From Bacillus bingmayongensis (GTDB lineage Bacteria; Bacillota; Bacilli; Bacillales; Bacillaceae_G): DNA of 64,000 bases. Below the pieces are notes generated by a model. The model was not told the DNA's origin. It did no database searches and was given only the letters and a program-made list of their open reading frames with translations. Positions 25,668 through 35,134 of the stretch are shown in pieces. The stretch spans positions 496,001 to 560,000 of the forward strand of contig NZ_AKCS01000005.1 in the NCBI RefSeq assembly GCF_000299035.1. Reading direction: 5' to 3'. Numbering within the stretch: the first letter of the stretch is position 1; every line of letters starts with the position of its first letter. The position numbers and the translations under genes are program-made.

Positions 25668-26220
25668 TCATAACACAGGAATGTCTAGTATATTATCTTT
25701 TTCTTCTATATTAATTCTAATATAGTTAAGTGTGACTTGTGGTGTACTATGATTTAAAATTTCTTGCAACATGGCTACATCTTTGGTTTGTTTATAGAAC
25801 GAATAGCCGAAGGTTTTTCGCATGGTGTGAGTACCAATGGATTCTATACTGGCAAAGTCTCCGGCTTTTTGCAATTGTCAATAGGCCTGGATCTTACTAA
25901 TTGGTTGATCTCCTTTCCGAGATGGGAATAACTAGATACTTTGAACGGCTTGAGCGTATTCATATACTTCGTCAAAAATAGAAGTTAACCATCCGTTCTT
26001 TCTTCGTTTTTCCTTTTTTTAGTTTGAACTCTTTTCTTTTTTTACGTTTCAATTCCAAAACACTTTTACTTTCTAATTGGAGTAGATCACCTATTCGTAG
26101 ACCTGTATTGATTCCAATAATGAATAAAAAACAGTGGCGTTTTAAAGCCCATTTCATGTCTCCGATCTGTTCTTTACTTCGGATAGGTTGGACATCAATG
26201 AGATATGTTTTTTTGTTCAT
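25668..26220 (-). pseudogene. Tyrosine recombinase/integrase, broken
   Basis: The N-terminal frame (25972-26220) has the integrase segment KRHCFLFIIGINTGLRIGDLL, including the catalytic Arg in GLRIGDLL. The C-terminal frame (25668-25874) has GTHTMRKTFGYSFYKQTK (His-x-x-Arg box) and LNHSTPQVTLNYI with the nucleophilic Tyr. Between them LFPSRKGDQPISKIQAY is readable but interrupted by a frameshift and at least two stops. It is XerC/D-like in length and probably once mobilised a plasmid- or phage-like island. It lies directly upstream of the peptide-subtilase operon. Confidence 0.85.
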
Positions 26221-26379
26221 GGTTTTTTCTATCTCTTTATTTATAGCGTTTTGAATATATACTTTTGGTATGTATTTTGAGGATAGCAGGGAAATTGGGA
26301 TAAGGTCAATGTTTGTGGGAATATGAATGTAAACTGATATTTAAAAGTAATAAGAGAAAAACGAAGGAAGTATGTTGCA

Positions 26380-26574
26380 ATGAATAAAGGAGATGCTATT
26401 TTACGATTACTTATGGAAATGAAATTTGAAATAAAAGAATTACAAGAACAAATTGAACGAATGCAAAAATCTCTGGAAAACATAGAGAAACAAAGCCTAC
26501 CTAAAAAAAGTGAAACCTCTTCGACTGTTTTGAAAGGGAATCGTGATTGGAAATATCCCTCTAAAATGAAATGA
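26380..26574 (+). CDS. Small coiled-coil protein
   Basis: 64 residues, very rich in Glu and Lys (LMEMKFEIKELQEQIERMQKS), predicted one long coiled-coil helix with a basic, disordered tail. A GGAAG-type RBS lies about ten bases upstream of the ATG. It is divergent from the broken recombinase. No family recognised. Confidence 0.5.
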   Translation: MNKGDAILRLLMEMKFEIKELQEQIERMQKSLENIEKQSLPKKSETSSTVLKGNRDWKYPSKMK

Positions 26575-27380
26575 TGCTTCAGGAATCGAAAAGGGACGTC
26601 TCAGTATTCATTAGCGAGGATAGGAATCTCATATTGGTCTAGTACCAGCGTTCTTATAACCAGGGGCAAAGTAAGCCATATATTCATGTATTGATAAATT
26701 CAAAGGTTATAGAATTTATTATTATTAGCACTTCCTGTAACATAAACGTTCGATTTTGTTATAAAATAAAATCCTTTGCCCAATTTACACTTTTTCTTTT
26801 TCAGTATTCTTTTTAGCTTCCATTTGAACAAACTTTCCTTTTCCGTACTGATCGTGCACCTTTTTTAGAATCATACTATCAGTATGTCAAAGTTTAGGAG
26901 AATACTTGCAAGATTCCTGGGATTTTTGCACCAAAACCCATTTTTCTAGCATTTAACCTTTGAAAAAATCTGTCTTTTTTGGTTAGATTTTGTAGTATTG
27001 ATTGTAAATTAAATATACATTTCTATTAGAATTTGTTCGACAGCACTTCAAATGATTATTGTTTTACTTACATTTATATAGATAAAGGTTCACTTGAAGT
27101 GCCTGATATCAACACTTTTACAAGTACGGCATTGGAATCGCAACAGAAGAGTCTATTTAAAATATTTGTTCATATTTTTAGATAGTATTTTCCATTTGAT
27201 AATTATGAGACTATAATTTAGCGACTATTTTTTCTATGTTATTTGTATTAAGAGTGAAAACTATCGGACAAAAGGACAGTCTATATTAAAGTTTTCCAAA
27301 AGTATAACTAGTTTATAATTTGAATATTTTTATGCATGTTATTTATTGGTAAAAAAAGGGATACCATAAATTTTCACCTT
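26575..27380. other. Gene-free stretch with an IS6-type 5' end
   Basis: 26804-26937 on the minus strand reads GGTTTTGGTGCAAAAATCCC and further on GGAAAAGGAAAGTTTGTTCA, AATGGAAG, paralleling the start of the IS240-like copy at 22371-22500. It is thus a 5' scrap of such an element. A CACTTCAAATG / CACTTGAAGTG pair near 27043-27099 is of unknown meaning. No gene seen. Confidence 0.5.
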
Positions 27381-27384
27381 AATA

Positions 27385-27435
27385 AAACGAGAGTTACCAG
27401 AGCAGTCAAGTGCTTTTTTAAGAAACCTTGGCTGC
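27385..27435 (+). promoter_or_regulatory. Leader hairpin before the GIY-YIG gene
   Basis: GAGCAGTCAAG and CTTGGCTGC can pair around CTTTTTTAAGAAAC, with TTTTC after it. This is a possible attenuator or the terminator of an upstream transcript, 35 bp before the GIY-YIG gene RBS. Confidence 0.4.
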
Positions 27436-27470
27436 TTTTCATGGTTCAAAACTTCTAAGGAGGGGAAAGT

Positions 27471-28247
27471 ATGAGTGAATTACATTTTATGAATCTAGAA
27501 GAACTGAATAATGAATTGAACAAATCCGATAGTGGTGTTTATTTAATTACAGACTATAACGACAACATTGTTTATGTAGGCAAGGCTTTTAGTATAAAGA
27601 GTAGAGTTTCAGCTCATTTTAACAGTTATTCCAACACTCAGGAGTATGCACATTTATTTAATAAAGTAGCGTACCTCATTGAAGATAGTTTATTAAAACG
27701 TTCTTTATTACAGATTACTTATATGATTAAATATAAAACAGTATTAAACAAAGAAGTTCAAAAGGAGTTCCCAGAATTATATACTCAATACATTAAACAG
27801 ACAAATAAAAAATCCATGTTATTAGAAATTGATGAAGCTAAAGAAAAAGGGAAAATAGAAAATGTAGCAAGAGATATAGAAAAAAAGAAACGACAAGAAG
27901 TTAAACTACAAAAAATTGAAACAGAAAAACAACATCAGTCTGCATTGGAATTAAAAGAACTTCAAAAGAAAAGGACAAGAGAAAGAGATAAGTTAAAGAA
28001 TGACTTAGTAAAATTAGTTGGTGGAAAAACTATGTTTTATGAAATAATTTCTTTGTTAGACAATGGGTATAACCATCATGTCCTCGCTAAAGTATTGAGC
28101 ATAGAACTTCAAACATTAATTACAATTAAAGAACACCGAAACGATTTCCGTACACCACGTAATCATAAGAGGATGATAAAGCATCAAGATATAATGCATG
28201 CTTTATCTGGTAAAAAAAATTTAAGAAATCTAAGGTTAAACCATTGA
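27471..28247 (+). CDS. GIY-YIG nuclease-domain protein with coiled coil
   Basis: 258 residues, RBS AAGGAGGGG. Residues 20-70 form a GIY-YIG-type fold: SGVYLI (GIY-like), VYVGKA (YIG-like), Arg45 in IKSRVSAHF. The metal-binding Glu normally found about 40 residues later may be in YAHLFNKVAYLIEDSL. A long Lys/Glu-rich coiled coil follows (about 120-180), then a HTH-like C-terminus (NGYNHHVLAKVLSIELQTLITI). This suggests a DNA-acting endonuclease of plasmid or phage origin. Target unknown; the gene sits amid IS scraps. Confidence 0.7.
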   Translation: MSELHFMNLEELNNELNKSDSGVYLITDYNDNIVYVGKAFSIKSRVSAHFNSYSNTQEYAHLFNKVAYLIEDSLLKRSLLQITYMIKYKTVLNKEVQKEFPELYTQYIKQTNKKSMLLEIDEAKEKGKIENVARDIEKKKRQEVKLQKIETEKQHQSALELKELQKKRTRERDKLKNDLVKLVGGKTMFYEIISLLDNGYNHHVLAKVLSIELQTLITIKEHRNDFRTPRNHKRMIKHQDIMHALSGKKNLRNLRLNH

Positions 28248-28361
28248 CTTTAAAGTAGCAAATCCGCTTTTTTTGACAAGTTTCTTCTATTATATATATT
28301 GTTCTTCTTAAGAGACAGATTTTGAGTTCCTCTGTTAAACGTAAAAAACCTTCTTGGTTCT

Positions 28362-28516
28362 GGTGCAAATATTTAAGAAAGATATGTAAAAAGGCAAAAC
28401 GTTTTCTAATGAAGTTTGACTTTAAGCAACTATTCCAAATAGTTTCTGGATAAACTTTACTTGATTTTTGACGGACTTATCCCTCAAAATAAGTTGTCCT
28501 TTTTTAATCATGTGCA
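28362..28516 (-). pseudogene. IS6-family transposase 3' fragment
   Basis: On the minus strand: MHMIKKGQLILRDKSVKNQ, then VKFIQKLFGIVA and a stop, the C-terminus of IS240-like transposases. It is followed by TTTGCACCAGAACC, the terminal repeat, at 28362-28376. 28540-28740 on the plus strand holds an unrecognised coding-like scrap (SVSMQESLNGIFKVLSSYF). Confidence 0.8.
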
Positions 28517-28854
28517 TCGTTTCTATCCTAGAAATAATGGATGTAGTTGTAAGCAAAAAATTTCATGTTGTTGTACATAGGTTGAATTTAAGTAGGCATA
28601 ATTCTGTCTCTATGCAAGAAAGTCTAAACGGAATTTTTAAAGTATTAAGTTCTTATTTTCCCCCTAATGTGAATTTAAAACAGAGGCACGATGTTTTAAA
28701 TAAAGTTAAGGTGTCTATGATGCTTTATTTTTTTGAGTGAAGGATTCTAAAGTGACTGCGTACAAAATTTTTTTAAATGAACTTTAACACAGTAAGGTAC
28801 AATACTAATCTGTCTCTTTCGTAAAGGGCATTTCGAAAAAAATTATGTAACATA

Positions 28855-28893
28855 AAGAAGCTGACTTCTGTATTCAACAGAAGTCAGCTTCTT
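28855..28893 (-). terminator. Terminator of the amino acid permease gene
   Basis: AAGAAGCTGACTTCTGT pairs perfectly (17 bp) with 28877-28893 around ATTCA, 67 bp after the permease stop codon. Confidence 0.85.
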
Positions 28894-28959
28894 TAAATTT
28901 CACTGATATCTATGTTACCCAACTATCGATATGATTATTAATAGAATTTCCTGTGGTTA

Positions 28960-30375
28960 TTATCTCGCGATTTTATCATGTGCTTTTGAAATCGTTTCCT
29001 CATTTAAATTACTGTGTTTTATCGAATAAATGAAATATATTACTGCCCCAATAGTAATCCAAATACTAAAGTACAACCATGTTCTTAACGGTAAATTTAG
29101 CATTAAGAACACACAACATACAATTGAAATGCTTGGTAATACAGGTACTAACGGTACCATAAATCCACGTTTTAAATTTGGGTGTGATTTACGGAGGATA
29201 ATAACTGATACACAAACTAGCGCAAATGTTACTAAACTACCAATATTAACTAAATTAACTAATTCTTTCAAATCAATAAATCCAGCTATCACAGAGCTTC
29301 CTATTCCCGCCAATCCGATTATAAAGGTGGGTGCTCCAGTCTTCTTATTAACCTTCGCAAGTGATTTTGGTAACAGTCCATCACGACTCATTGCAAAGAA
29401 TACTCGTGTTGCTGCATACATATTCGAAAAAATAACAGCCATAAGGCCAATTACAGCACCTGCAGCAATTACACCAGCGACTTTTCCTTGCCCTACAACT
29501 TCCATTACATAAGCCATTGCCTCAGGCACATTTAATTCTTTATAGGAAACCATCCCTGTCATAACAAGGCATACTATAACATAAATAAGTGTACATATGA
29601 TTAACGATACAATAATACCGATGGGAAGATTACGGTGTGGATCTTTTACTTCTTCTGCTGAAGTTGCTAATATATCAAAGCCCGTAAAAGCGAATAATAT
29701 GGCTGCTCCACCAGCAAAAACTCCACTTAAACCGTATGGTGCAAACGGTACCCAGTTCTCTGGCTTTACATAGAATATACCAACTAAAATAAATAATACA
29801 ACCATTCCAATTTTAATCAATACCATTGTATTATTGATACGTTTACTTTCCTCCGTACCACGCGATAACATCCATGTTAATATCAATATAATGATTACCG
29901 CTGGTAGATTCACAATACCACCTTGCGATGGAATCGTTAATAGGGATTTGGGTATCTCTAATCCAAAGCCCTTTATTAAATTGTGGAAATACCCTGTCCA
30001 TCCACCAGCGACAGCCGCTGTTGCCAAGATATATATTGAGAGTAACGTCCAACCTACTAAATGAGCCACAAACTCACCAATTGTTGCATAGGAGTACGTA
30101 TATACACTACCTGACGTCGGGAGTGTAGAAGCAATTTCTGCGTAACATAATGCTATAAATGTACAAACAATCGCTGCAAGTGCAAATGAAAAAATAACTG
30201 CTGGACCAGCATCTTTTGCTGCTACTAATCCAGTTAACACAAGAATTCCCGTTCCAATTATCGAGCCTATCCCTAACATTATTAAATCAAATGCTCCTAA
30301 TGTTTTTGTTAGGGTCTTACCTTTATTATGTTCTAACAATTGTGTAACAGATTTTTTTTTAAACAACTTGTTCAT
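28960..30375 (-). CDS. APC-family amino acid permease (YfnA-like)
   Basis: 471 residues with about 12 transmembrane segments. The signature AFDLIMLGIGSIIGTGILVL near residue 30 is the APC substrate/Na-site loop. The internal motif FAFTGFDILATSAEEVKDP and the FAMSRDGLLPK loop are typical of the YfnA / cationic amino acid transporter group. It should import amino acids with protons; the substrate cannot be told. RBS AAAGGGGATAATGAGAAT. A related permease begins at the right edge of the window. Confidence 0.9.
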   Translation of the reverse strand: MNKLFKKKSVTQLLEHNKGKTLTKTLGAFDLIMLGIGSIIGTGILVLTGLVAAKDAGPAVIFSFALAAIVCTFIALCYAEIASTLPTSGSVYTYSYATIGEFVAHLVGWTLLSIYILATAAVAGGWTGYFHNLIKGFGLEIPKSLLTIPSQGGIVNLPAVIIILILTWMLSRGTEESKRINNTMVLIKIGMVVLFILVGIFYVKPENWVPFAPYGLSGVFAGGAAILFAFTGFDILATSAEEVKDPHRNLPIGIIVSLIICTLIYVIVCLVMTGMVSYKELNVPEAMAYVMEVVGQGKVAGVIAAGAVIGLMAVIFSNMYAATRVFFAMSRDGLLPKSLAKVNKKTGAPTFIIGLAGIGSSVIAGFIDLKELVNLVNIGSLVTFALVCVSVIILRKSHPNLKRGFMVPLVPVLPSISIVCCVFLMLNLPLRTWLYFSIWITIGAVIYFIYSIKHSNLNEETISKAHDKIAR

Positions 30376-30713
30376 ATTCTCATTATCCCCTTTAAAAAAT
30401 AAGGTATGTTCTTCTAACTCTTTTGGTATATATAAATTTACTTAGATATTAGCTAGCCCAAAACTTTACATTATATGGATTAAAAATATTCGGTAAATTT
30501 ATCGATACTTTTTTCAGAACCTTTATAGGAATAGATTCTATTTTTTTCTCCTTCATCCAATGTTCAACTAAAATCAGCTACAATTTATTTATAAATAGAT
30601 TGTAGATATTTTGAGTGACTCCCAAAACAAAGAATAACAGATTTTTTCATTTTAAAGAGATGCTTAGTTTTATTAGCTTGATAGGGATATGGTGATATCT
30701 CATACATAATAAA
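30376..30713. other. Gap between permease and brnQ
   Basis: AT-rich with no gene seen. 30676-30700 TTAGCTTGATAGGGATATGG resembles a decayed IS231-type right end. Confidence 0.4.
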
Positions 30714-32066
30714 TTATTTATTTAATCGAATTTCACCAGAACTAAGGGTATTTTTCTTCCGTAATATGCTAAAAATATAACCGCATACACCGCCTATAAT
30801 AGCTGGAAGTACCCAACCTAAACCTACACTATACAAAGGGAGAAAATGGGCGGAAAACTTATGAATTATTTCGATTTTTATTCCAGCAGCATTTAAGCCA
30901 TCAAATGAACTAATAATAAATGTTAATATCAAACTCCCTTGATATACTTCAAATCTACCATTAAATACAGAGTGTAAAAATGTTAAGAATATTAAGGTAA
31001 TAGCAATTGGATACATAGTCATTAATACAGGGATTGAAATCGTAATTAATTGTGTTAATCCTATATTTGCAACTAGTGTACTGAAAACAGACAAAATAAT
31101 GGCAAATTTTTTGTAAGAGATCTTTGGAAATAATTCATGAAAAAAAGAAGAACAAGCAGTGATAAGTCCTACGCTTGTGGTCAAACATGCTACTGTAATC
31201 ATTAAACCTAATAAAATTGCACCGTAAGAACCAAAATAATAGTCCGAAACTTTTGCTAAAACTTCAGCCCCATTATCTAAACGACCTAGTTTTTCAACAC
31301 TAGAAGCCCCCATATAGGAAAGGGCAGTATAGATAAGAGCTAAGAGTGTAGCAGCAATAGCCATTGCTTTTGCACAAACAATCATAAGCTGTTTTTTAGT
31401 GGTAGCCCCTTTTTCTCTAATTGCATTCACAATAATAATCCCGAAAACAAAAGCTACAAGAGCATCCAGAGTTAAATAACCTTCTTGAAAACCTTTAAAA
31501 AATGCATGTGATGTATACCCTTCAAAAGGTGCTTGAATTCTTCCAATCGGATGAACAAGAGCTACAACTACGAGCAATCCGATAAATGTCAATTTAATAG
31601 GAGTCAAAAATTTTCCAACTACATCAATAATTTTTGTAGGATTAAGTGATAACAAGCATGCAATTGTGAAAAATAAGATTGTAAATATGATTAATGTAAC
31701 AGGACTTGCATCATTTGATAAAAAAGGTTTAATTCCAATTTCAAACGATACATTACCAGATCTAGGGATAGCGTAAAAAGGACCAATTGCTAGATAGAGA
31801 ACAGTCGTAAATACAATACCAAACAACGGATGTACACGACTAGCTAAAGATTGTAAATCATTTTTACCTGAAAAAACAAATGCTGTTATTGCTAGCAATG
31901 GTAAACCAACTCCGGTAACTAAGAAACCTGCATTGGCTATCCATACATTCTTTCCAGCCATTTGACCAAGCATAGGTGGAAAAATTAAATTTCCTGCTCC
32001 AAAAAACAATGCAAATAGCATTAATCCTATAATTATGATAAAGGAAGAAGGAACCTTTTTTGACAT
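30714..32066 (-). CDS. brnQ: Branched-chain amino acid transporter BrnQ
   Basis: LIVCS-family Na+ or H+ coupled carrier for Leu/Ile/Val. 450 residues with about 12 membrane segments. The family hallmark at the N-terminus is IIIGLMLFALFFGAGNLIFP, followed by AIGPFYAIPRSGNVSFEIG and further on CLTTSVGLITACSSFF. RBS GGAGGATTTATT before the ATG. It lies near the second proC copy, on the same strand. Confidence 0.95.
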   Translation of the reverse strand: MSKKVPSSFIIIIGLMLFALFFGAGNLIFPPMLGQMAGKNVWIANAGFLVTGVGLPLLAITAFVFSGKNDLQSLASRVHPLFGIVFTTVLYLAIGPFYAIPRSGNVSFEIGIKPFLSNDASPVTLIIFTILFFTIACLLSLNPTKIIDVVGKFLTPIKLTFIGLLVVVALVHPIGRIQAPFEGYTSHAFFKGFQEGYLTLDALVAFVFGIIIVNAIREKGATTKKQLMIVCAKAMAIAATLLALIYTALSYMGASSVEKLGRLDNGAEVLAKVSDYYFGSYGAILLGLMITVACLTTSVGLITACSSFFHELFPKISYKKFAIILSVFSTLVANIGLTQLITISIPVLMTMYPIAITLIFLTFLHSVFNGRFEVYQGSLILTFIISSFDGLNAAGIKIEIIHKFSAHFLPLYSVGLGWVLPAIIGGVCGYIFSILRKKNTLSSGEIRLNK

Positions 32067-32268
32067 AATAAATCCTCCGATTACAAATTTTTATACACTC
32101 TTTATTTGCTTATGTAAATTATATACTAATTTAGGTTATTCCAGCTTAGAGTACAGTAGCGGAAGGCCATGTTACGGTCCTCCTCCCCTATAAGATAATA
32201 GCAACAGGCTTTTAACTTTAAAAATGGCTTAAATTAATGGATGTGACGTTACCCCTAAACGAAGCTTC

Positions 32269-33087
32269 TTATTTATTAGTTAAACTGGATAATTCAACAG
32301 ATTTTTGAGTACAACGTTTCATAGCTGAAATGATAGCTGTTCTTAAACCTTTTTCCTCTAGTGTTGCTACAGCTTCTATTGTCGTTCCACCTGGAGAACA
32401 AACCATATCTTTAAGTGTGCCTGGATGTATTCCTGTTTCCAGTACCATTTTTGCAGAACCTAATACAGCTTGAGCTGCAAATTTATATGCTTGAGCTCTT
32501 GGCATACCATCTAGTACAGCAGCATCTGCCATGGCTTCTATAAACATATATACATATGCTGGAGAAGAACCACTTACAGATGTTACAACATCCATTAATT
32601 TTTCATTTACTATCTCCGTTTGACCAAAACTATTAAATATATTTAGTATATTTTCTAGATCTTTTTCTGTAACCATTTCATTAAAACATAACGCAGACAT
32701 TCCTTCTCCAACAAGAGCAGGTGTATTAGGCATTACTCTAACAACCTTTAACTTTCTGCCAAAGGCATTCTCAGTACTCTTAATACTTTTTCCTGCAGCA
32801 ATAGTTACGACTATTACATCGTGTTTTATCTGCTCTTTTATTTGGTTAATTACTGATGAGTATAGGTCTGGTTTGATTGATAAAATTAAAATATCAGCAC
32901 TTTTAGCTACTTCATTGTTGTCAGTAGTTGTAGCTATGTCATATTTTTCACTAGCACTTTTTAAATTAATGACATTTAAATCTGAACAAATTATTTTATC
33001 CGAAGGAACTATATTTTTGCTAATCATCCCACCTATCATAGCGATACCCATGTTTCCGCATCCGATGAATCCTATTTGTTTGTTCAT
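32269..33087 (-). CDS. proC: Pyrroline-5-carboxylate reductase, copy 2
   Basis: 272 residues almost the same as the copy at 15755-16573 (for example MGIAMIGGMISKNIVPSDKI versus MGMAMIGGMINKNIVSSDKL). It keeps the dinucleotide motif GFIGCGNMG and the signature VSGSSPAYVYMFIEAMADAA. It lies inverted relative to copy 1, and about 50 bases of leader are also shared (AAAAGGAGCAAAAGCGAGTT before the ATG). It appears intact. A duplication within the genome is the simplest explanation. Confidence 0.95.
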   Translation of the reverse strand: MNKQIGFIGCGNMGIAMIGGMISKNIVPSDKIICSDLNVINLKSASEKYDIATTTDNNEVAKSADILILSIKPDLYSSVINQIKEQIKHDVIVVTIAAGKSIKSTENAFGRKLKVVRVMPNTPALVGEGMSALCFNEMVTEKDLENILNIFNSFGQTEIVNEKLMDVVTSVSGSSPAYVYMFIEAMADAAVLDGMPRAQAYKFAAQAVLGSAKMVLETGIHPGTLKDMVCSPGGTTIEAVATLEEKGLRTAIISAMKRCTQKSVELSSLTNK

Positions 33088-33235
33088 AATAACTCGCTTT
33101 TGCTCCTTTTATCATAAATTTTATCGGTTTGAAATTATTATTCTGAAAAAAATTGTTGATATCCCGTACAGTAGAAATAAACATTGTAAACTATATCGAG
33201 ACTAGTATCTTATTTCTTGTTCAACCCACCCATTA

Positions 33236-33362
33236 GGGTTCTGGTACAAAAATAACACGAAAGAGAATAAAACGCATATATTCCTAACGGAATCATATCT
33301 TATGCTGTAAGCCCAAACAATTGGTGAATAAATTCTTTCTGATTTTGGACAGACTGATTTAA
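33236..33362 (-). pseudogene. IS6-family right-end fragment
   Basis: The minus strand reads CTGTCCAAAATCAGAAAGAA, TTCACCAATTGTTTGGGCTTACAG and so on to TTTTTGTACCAGAACCC. It matches the last ~110 bases of the IS240-like copy at 23071-23172. It lies close to the leader of proC copy 2. Confidence 0.75.
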
Positions 33363-33370
33363 TCTTACCC

Positions 33371-33540
33371 CATCACCATCAAGCCAATAACACAAACTCC
33401 CCCCTAAAATAAAAAATACGATATTCTTTCTGTAGAATTATAGGAAAGGATGGCGTTTTAGTATGTCTATTTTTGTATCTGATGAATTACAATTATTTGC
33501 TCGAGAGATTCAAAATCTTTTATCTTCAAATACCTTATGA
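33371..33540 (+). pseudogene. IS231 5' fragment
   Basis: 33371-33390 CATCACCATCAAGCCAATAA is a decayed IS231-type left end. ATG 33463 opens SIFVSDELQLFAREIQNLL and then stops. The upstream AAAGGATGGCGTTTT matches the leader of the stub at 20746. Confidence 0.75.
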
Positions 33541-33589
33541 GATTTCGTGAGAGATGTTAGCTTTTTGTAACGAACAAGTAAGTATCGGG

Positions 33590-33945
33590 CAAAAGGTGTA
33601 TTGATTCACTCAGATCAAGAAGTTCACTATATGCCTCCTAATATCCAAAAAACAGTTAAGAAACTAGGGTTACAATAATCTATGTCAAGAAGAGGAAACT
33701 GTTGGGATAACTCTCTCAAAGAATCTTTCTTAGGCCCTCTGAAAGATGAAGTCTCTATGAAAGACTCTAGATGAATAAAAAAAGAAAATAAACAATATAT
33801 GATTTACTACATATACCAATGGAATTTAAAAAGGTCACCCCTGTGCAATAAAGAGATCACCTTCTTAAAGTTGCCTAGGCTTTTGCATGTCCTTTACAAG
33901 GGTACATTTTAAGAAATAAAGGGGCTTTCCATTCACATAATCATT
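33590..33945 (+). pseudogene. IS3-family OrfB/right-end fragment
   Basis: Reads LIHSDQEVHYMPPNIQKTVK, KLGLQ, stop, SMSRRGNCWDNSLKESFLG and so on to the right-end sequence TGTCCTTTACAAGGGTACA...AAAGGGGCTTTCC. It is a mutated, internally deleted copy of 19313-19669, joined directly to the IS231 fragment. Confidence 0.85.
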
Positions 33946-34124
33946 AAAAGGAGAAGTAAAGTGGTGATAATTTTTTCGGCATTAATACTCTTTAACTAAT
34001 CACCATTTTAAATAAATCTTATATAATATTTTTTAATAATTATTTATTTTAAAATTATATTTATTCAATTAAAATTGTTATTTATATAATTCCCATTATT
34101 TGAAGTGGAAGTTTATAATTAAGT

Positions 34125-34475
34125 TTAAGAAAATACATTTAAGTTCCAAATAATTATCGTCATAGATAATATTAAACAGAGTGTTGCAGGAATAATCATT
34201 AAGATAGATTGATGTGCCCGAAAAATATGAGCATGAATGGCTCCGACCATGAGAACTACTAATAATATATTTGATCCCAGTGCTAAGTATTGATTCCAGA
34301 TACCACCGATTATTCCTATTGCCCCAACAATTTCAACAAAACCGATTATAGACATGAACCATAATGGATATTGATAGTGTTGCCAATGTTCAACCTGAAA
34401 AGGTATACGGAAAAGTTTTATGAATCCCCCTACTAAAATAAAAATTGCTAAAACTACCTGAAGAACAATCATCAT
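34125..34475 (-). CDS. DoxX-like membrane protein
   Basis: 116 residues with four hydrophobic segments. The start VLQVVLAIFILVGGFIKLF, the charged HWQHYQYP loop, and FVEIVGAIGIIGGI match the DoxX/DoxD-like family of small four-helix membrane proteins. These are linked to redox or thiosulfate chemistry in some species, but most members are uncharacterised. RBS AAAAGGAGCGAACTTGA precedes the ATG. Isolated between IS scraps and a YolD-like remnant. Confidence 0.82.
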   Translation of the reverse strand: MMIVLQVVLAIFILVGGFIKLFRIPFQVEHWQHYQYPLWFMSIIGFVEIVGAIGIIGGIWNQYLALGSNILLVVLMVGAIHAHIFRAHQSILMIIPATLCLILSMTIIIWNLNVFS

Positions 34476-34617
34476 TCAAGTTCGCTCCTTTTAAGATTTT
34501 GTTCGTTTCCATTTTATTTACAAATAACTAGATATATATGTATTTTATAGATAATAGAAAGAGTAACATACATGTTTTAACGTTTTATACGCTAAGAACT
34601 AAGTAGAAGACCTTTTG

Positions 34618-34764
34618 CTATTCATCTATTAAAATAAGGGTTTGTTGATTTAAATCAAAGTTATAAACACGTCCTTTACATGTTTGCAAAAATCCACTCT
34701 GATAATAATCAATAGTCATTAAGTGCTTTTTTGTTAAATTTCTTAAGAACATGGATTTATCCGC
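34618..34764 (-). pseudogene. YolD-like protein fragment
   Basis: Reads KADKSMFLRNLTKKHLMTIDYYQ, TCKGRVYNFDLNQQTLILIDE and a stop, with QKVF in frame after it. The YYxxGFLxxxxGRVxxxDxxxxTL pattern is that of YolD-like small proteins. The 5' part is cut exactly where the dispersed repeat at 34763 begins. Confidence 0.5.
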
Positions 34765-35030
34765 TTTTTCACTACTAATCTATATAAATAGCCTGTAAGT
34801 AAAAGAATCTAAGCTAATAAAAAACCATCATGCAAACTCCCCTTATAAAGAAATTGGCAATTTCTTTATAAGGGGAGTCGAAACGCTTTCAAAACTATTC
34901 TAATAGAAACGTATCTTTAATTTATAATTAATACTACAAAATCTAATCAAAAAGTACATGATTTTACAAAAAATATTAAGTATTAGAAAAATCATCTTGG
35001 TGTCAAAACTTCAAGATAACTGCATTAACT
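34763..35030. repeat. ~250-bp intergenic repeat, copy A
   Basis: Starts CACTACTAATCTATATAAAT and runs with GCCTGTAAGTAAAAGAAT, TAATAGAAACGTATCTTTAA, and ends near AAACTTCAAGATAACTGCAT. Copy B at 57996-58232 is colinear. This copy contains a near-perfect hairpin at 34840-34880 (CTCCCCTTATAAAGAAATT with its complement) that copy B lacks. The 3' end resembles the IS6-type left end (TTGGTGTCAAAACTTCAAGA). Confidence 0.75.
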
Positions 35031-35134
35031 ATTAAAAAATTTTAAAAATATAGCAGGCTATCTTAGTCGGGATAGCCTGTTTCAAATACATGCAATCTTT
35101 GCTCCATGACATTTTCTTTTCTCAAGACAAATAC

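Noticed and set aside
28126-28368. 80-residue minus-strand frame over the end of the GIY-YIG gene
   Set aside because: Antisense to the well-supported GIY-YIG C-terminus and running into an IS6 end; no RBS.
28468-28740. 90-residue plus-strand frame after the GIY-YIG gene
   Set aside because: Its first third is antisense to a recognisable IS6 transposase C-terminus. The rest may be a gene scrap but has no start of its own.
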